NCBI GenBank assembly: GCA_002327905.1
Contig: DCUY01000016.1
Coordinates: forward strand, 1-8,787
Length of the DNA: 8,787 nucleotides
Direction: 5' to 3'
From: Caldifarciminota bacterium UBA2202
Lineage (GTDB): Bacteria > Hydrothermota > 32-111
In this document: positions 6,596 to 8,787 of the stretch, one piece after another
How positions within the stretch are numbered: the first letter of the stretch is position 1
Layout of the letters: every line of letters begins with the position of its first letter
Position numbers and translations under genes: made by a program
The notes under the pieces: generated by a model
Databases searched by the model: none
Told to the model about the DNA's origin: nothing
Seen by the model: only the letters and a program-made list of their open reading frames with translations

Positions 6596-7015
6596 ATGTC
6601 AACAGCAATTCATATTTCAGAATCAACCTCTCTTGCTCTTCACAGCATAGCATATATGGCAACAAAGGACTCGTCAGTAAAGGCGGGGGAAATTTCAAAA
6701 ATGACAGGAGCCTCCGAGGCTCATCTGTCAAAAGTGCTTCAATGGCTTGTTAAATCAAAAATTATAAAGTCATACAGAGGTCCTTCTGGCGGATTTGTGC
6801 TCTTAAAACCGCCTTCAAAGATAACTCTCTATGATATATTCATTATAATGGAGGGGGCAGTTGATGAAAACAAATGTCCGCTCTCCAGAAAAATATGCCC
6901 TTTCAATGAATGTATTTTTAATGGAGTTGTAACGAAACTCAATCGGGAATTCATAGATTATCTTAAAAAGAACACTATTGAAAATTTCACGAAAAGAAAT
7001 AAAAAAGGAGGATAA
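6596..7015 (+). CDS. Rrf2 family transcriptional regulator, probably Fe-S (NsrR/IscR-like)
   Basis: This DNA-binding regulator has 139 residues, normal for Rrf2. The winged helix-turn-helix lies in about 1-80: the LALHSIAYMA helix, ISKMTGASEAHLSKVLQWLVK as the recognition region, and the YRGPSGGFVLLKPPSKITLYDI wing typical of the family. Three cysteines, C94, C101 and C106 (C-x6-C-x4-C), sit where IscR and NsrR bind a 2Fe-2S or 4Fe-4S cluster, so it probably senses NO, oxygen or Fe-S status. The start is supported by GAAAGGAG at 6584-6591, four bases from the ATG. It precedes hcp with a single base between stop and start, and it is transcribed from a promoter overlapped by a dyad. This suggests autoregulation and control of hcp. 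An NsrR-like NO sensor is the favoured reading, because NsrR is a known regulator of hcp in enteric bacteria, but this protein could instead be a general redox sensor. Confidence 0.9.
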   Translation: MSTAIHISESTSLALHSIAYMATKDSSVKAGEISKMTGASEAHLSKVLQWLVKSKIIKSYRGPSGGFVLLKPPSKITLYDIFIIMEGAVDENKCPLSRKICPFNECIFNGVVTKLNREFIDYLKKNTIENFTKRNKKGG

Positions 7016-7016
7016 T

Positions 7017-8663
7017 ATGTTTTGTTATCAATGCGAACAAACAGCTAAAGAGACAGGGTGCACAGCATTCGGAGTCTGCGGAAAGGACCCTGAGACTTCC
7101 GATCTGCAGGATCTGCTTATCTATTTCATCGGCGGAATATCCATGTATGAAAGCAGATTAAATAAAATGGGGTTAAGGAATAATGAAGCAGACGGATTTG
7201 TAATTGAGGCGCTGTTCACAACAGTGACCAATGTTAATTTTGATCCGAAAAGAATTGAAAAATTGATAATACAGGCGGATGAAATCAAGGAGAGTTCAAA
7301 AGCGCAATATCTAAATTTATGCAGAGAGAAATCCATAAAACCGGAGGACTTAAAAGGACCTGCTATAATAAGATCTGCGCAGGAATTTGAAAAACTGATA
7401 AAACAGGCAGAAAATGTCTCTTTTGATAAAGAGATTGCGCAGTATGGAGAGAATATAGCAGGATTAAGGCATCTGATAATTTACGGACTCAAAGGAACTG
7501 CAGCTTATGCCGACCATGCAAGAATCCTTGGTATAAAGGATGAAAGTGTTTATACATTCTTCCATGAGGCATTGAATCGACTCGCTATGGGGCTTGCAGA
7601 TGCTTCAGAGCTTACAGGATTGGCTTTAAAAGTGGGAGAGATAAATCTCAAAGTAATGGAAATGCTTTACAGAGCAAATACAGGCGCATACGGAGATCCC
7701 GTTCCCACAAAAGTGAGAGTAACTCCTGTAAAAGGAAAAGCAATTTTAGTTTCCGGACATGACTTGAAAGATCTATATCTTCTTCTAAAGCAAACCGAAG
7801 GTAAGGGGATAAATATTTATACTCACGGAGAAATGCTTCCTGCTCATGCATATCCGGTGCTGAAAAAATTCAAACATCTTGTCGGAAACTACGGTTCGGC
7901 ATGGCAGAATCAAAGAACGGAGTTTGATGATTTTAAAGGTGCAATTTTAATGACTACAAACTGCATACAGAAGCCGAAGGATTCTTATAAAGAAAGAATT
8001 TTCACTACAGGTCTTGTTGCATGGCCGAATGTAACGCATATAGATAATAATAAAGATTTCTCGCCGGTTATTAAAACTGCTTTGGAGAATGAGGGATTTG
8101 ATAATGACAAACAAGAGCAGTATATTACAGTGGGATTCGGACACAATGCGGTTCTCGGAGTTGCAGATAAAGTGATTGATCTCGTAAAAGCAGGAAAGAT
8201 AAAACACTTCTTTCTCATTGGCGGTTGCGATGGTGCAAAGCCGGGAAGAAACTATTATACTGATTTTGCTCAGAAGCTCCCGAATGATACTATGATATTG
8301 ACTTTAGGATGCGGGAAATACAGATTTAATAAAATGGAGTTCGGTGATATTGAGGGAATTCCAAGACTGCTTGACATAGGGCAGTGCAATGATGCGTATT
8401 CTGCAATAAAAATTGCTAATGCTCTTGCTGATGCATTCAAGACGGATGTGAATTCATTGCCATTGTCAATAATTCTCTCTTGGTATGAGCAAAAAGCAGT
8501 GTGCATTTTATTGACTCTTCTGCATCTTGGAATAAAGAATATTCGCTTGGGACCGACAATGCCTGCATTCATTAAACCTGATGTCTATAAGGTTTTAAAA
8601 GATAATTTCAATTTGATTCCTATTACTTCAGCTGAAGAGGATATCAAAGCGATTTTGAAGTAA
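7017..8663 (+). CDS. hcp: Hybrid cluster protein (hydroxylamine reductase / NO reductase), class I
   Basis: This is a cytosolic Fe-S enzyme that reduces hydroxylamine to ammonia in vitro and is regarded in vivo as an NO reductase that also influences protein S-nitrosylation. The 548 residues match the length of class I Hcp from Desulfovibrio. The N-terminal cluster motif is C3-x2-C6-x8-C15-x5-C21. All hybrid Fe-S-O cluster ligands are visible: H248 (SGHDLKD), E272 (THGEMLPA), C316 (TTNC), C404 (GGCDG, the persulfide position), C432 (LGCGKYRFNK), C457 (GQCND), and E491 and K493 (WYEQKAV). It should therefore be active. ATG 7017 is chosen over an in-frame TTG at 6978, because homologues begin MFCxQC and because AAAGGAGG at 7004-7011 lies five bases upstream. 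It is co-transcribed with the Rrf2 gene. The usual NADH-dependent partner (Hcr) is not in the window, and I see no terminator after the stop. Confidence 0.97.
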   Translation: MFCYQCEQTAKETGCTAFGVCGKDPETSDLQDLLIYFIGGISMYESRLNKMGLRNNEADGFVIEALFTTVTNVNFDPKRIEKLIIQADEIKESSKAQYLNLCREKSIKPEDLKGPAIIRSAQEFEKLIKQAENVSFDKEIAQYGENIAGLRHLIIYGLKGTAAYADHARILGIKDESVYTFFHEALNRLAMGLADASELTGLALKVGEINLKVMEMLYRANTGAYGDPVPTKVRVTPVKGKAILVSGHDLKDLYLLLKQTEGKGINIYTHGEMLPAHAYPVLKKFKHLVGNYGSAWQNQRTEFDDFKGAILMTTNCIQKPKDSYKERIFTTGLVAWPNVTHIDNNKDFSPVIKTALENEGFDNDKQEQYITVGFGHNAVLGVADKVIDLVKAGKIKHFFLIGGCDGAKPGRNYYTDFAQKLPNDTMILTLGCGKYRFNKMEFGDIEGIPRLLDIGQCNDAYSAIKIANALADAFKTDVNSLPLSIILSWYEQKAVCILLTLLHLGIKNIRLGPTMPAFIKPDVYKVLKDNFNLIPITSAEEDIKAILK

Positions 8664-8787
8664 AAAGAATTTTAAGAGAGTGTAAGCATCGCCATTGGTG
8701 TAATCGGCACACGGTACACGGCATACGGCACATGGCGTCTTTCTTCTGGCGGCAGGAAGCTCGGCGCTCATTCGCACATCATCCCCG
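8664..8787. other. Noncoding, G+C-rich segment downstream of hcp
   Basis: No gene is supportable here. The first 40 bases are AT-rich like the rest of the window. From 8701 onward my hand count is 52 G+C of 87, far above the neighbours. The segment includes an inverted repeat, CGCCAT at 8690-8695 and ATGGCG at 8732-8737, which encloses the heptad repeats. A minus-strand ATG frame of about 47 codons crosses it into the end of hcp, but it has no ribosome site and no recognisable product. No hcp terminator is evident, so transcription may run on beyond the window. Confidence 0.55.
8706..8733 (+). repeat. Degenerate 7-base tandem repeat (consensus GGCACAC)
   Basis: Four consecutive heptads are readable: GGCACAC, GGTACAC, GGCATAC and GGCACAT, then a decayed GGCGTCT at 8734-8740. 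Each of units 2 to 4 differs from the consensus by a single base, a C-to-T transition. The array is G+C-rich in AT-rich surroundings and is flanked by the 6-base inverted repeat CGCCAT/ATGGCG. It could be a small dispersed repeat element or a slippage-derived microsatellite. Without the rest of the genome I cannot decide. Confidence 0.7.

Noticed and set aside
6978..7016. TTG start adding 13 residues to Hcp
   Set aside because: Hcp proteins begin with MFCxQC. ATG 7017 has an ideal AAAGGAGG site, and the longer form would overlap the Rrf2 gene by 38 bases.
8706..8740. CRISPR-like array
   Set aside because: The units are contiguous 7-mers with no spacers, and no cas gene is present.
8642..8772. 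Minus-strand frame of about 47 codons starting near 8772 and running into the end of hcp
   Set aside because: It is short, has no ribosome site, encodes repeat-derived residues and overlaps hcp antisense.
8688..8787. Possible tRNA: the stretch near 8696-8709 resembles a D-arm
   Set aside because: No 7-base acceptor stem, anticodon arm or TTCRA T-loop can be paired around it, and the following bases are the heptad repeat.

Overview
The window is AT-rich bacterial DNA (roughly 35-40% G+C in most lines I sampled by eye) and every supportable gene lies on the + strand. Genes are tightly packed, overlaps are frequent, Shine-Dalgarno sequences of the AGGAGG type are common, at least one gene starts with TTG, and the promoters have sigma70/sigmaA consensus boxes. 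No 16S gene or other taxonomic marker is present. The mix (sugar ABC permeases, OapA/LysM-type M23 peptidase, B12-type radical SAM protein, RadC, Rrf2, class I hybrid cluster protein) points to an anaerobic or microaerophilic bacterium, possibly of an uncultivated lineage. I cannot name the phylum.

Region 1 (1-5985) reads as one long transcription unit. About 247 noncoding bases with candidate promoters lead into two carbohydrate-type (MalF/MalG-like) ABC permease subunits, then an exported M23 peptidoglycan peptidase, a cobalamin-binding-domain radical SAM protein, an unrecognised 272-residue cytosolic protein, and RadC. The first five genes overlap one another by 17, 3, 35 and 14 bases, and RadC follows after 21 bases. 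No substrate-binding protein or ATPase of the transporter is in the window.

Region 2 (5994-6539) is a single-gene unit: a near-perfect promoter eight bases after radC, a 152-residue exported or membrane protein that I do not recognise, and a strong hairpin terminator.

Region 3 (6543-8663) is an Rrf2-type regulator followed one base later by hcp (hybrid cluster protein, NO/hydroxylamine chemistry). Its promoter matches the sigma70 consensus in both boxes with 17-base spacing, and its -10 box lies inside a dyad that is a natural candidate for the Rrf2 operator. The simplest model is an autoregulated nitrosative or redox stress operon: the Fe-S Rrf2 protein represses until its cluster is damaged, and Hcp then removes NO.

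Region 4 (8664-8787) is noncoding and abruptly G+C-rich (52 of the last 87 bases by hand count). It contains a degenerate 7-base tandem repeat and looks like the edge of a repeat element or a differently composed segment.

The least explained parts are the radical SAM gene with its AT-rich partner, the orphan membrane protein with its own promoter, the Rrf2 operator, and the G+C-rich repeat tail. I saw no complete new defence or mobile system.
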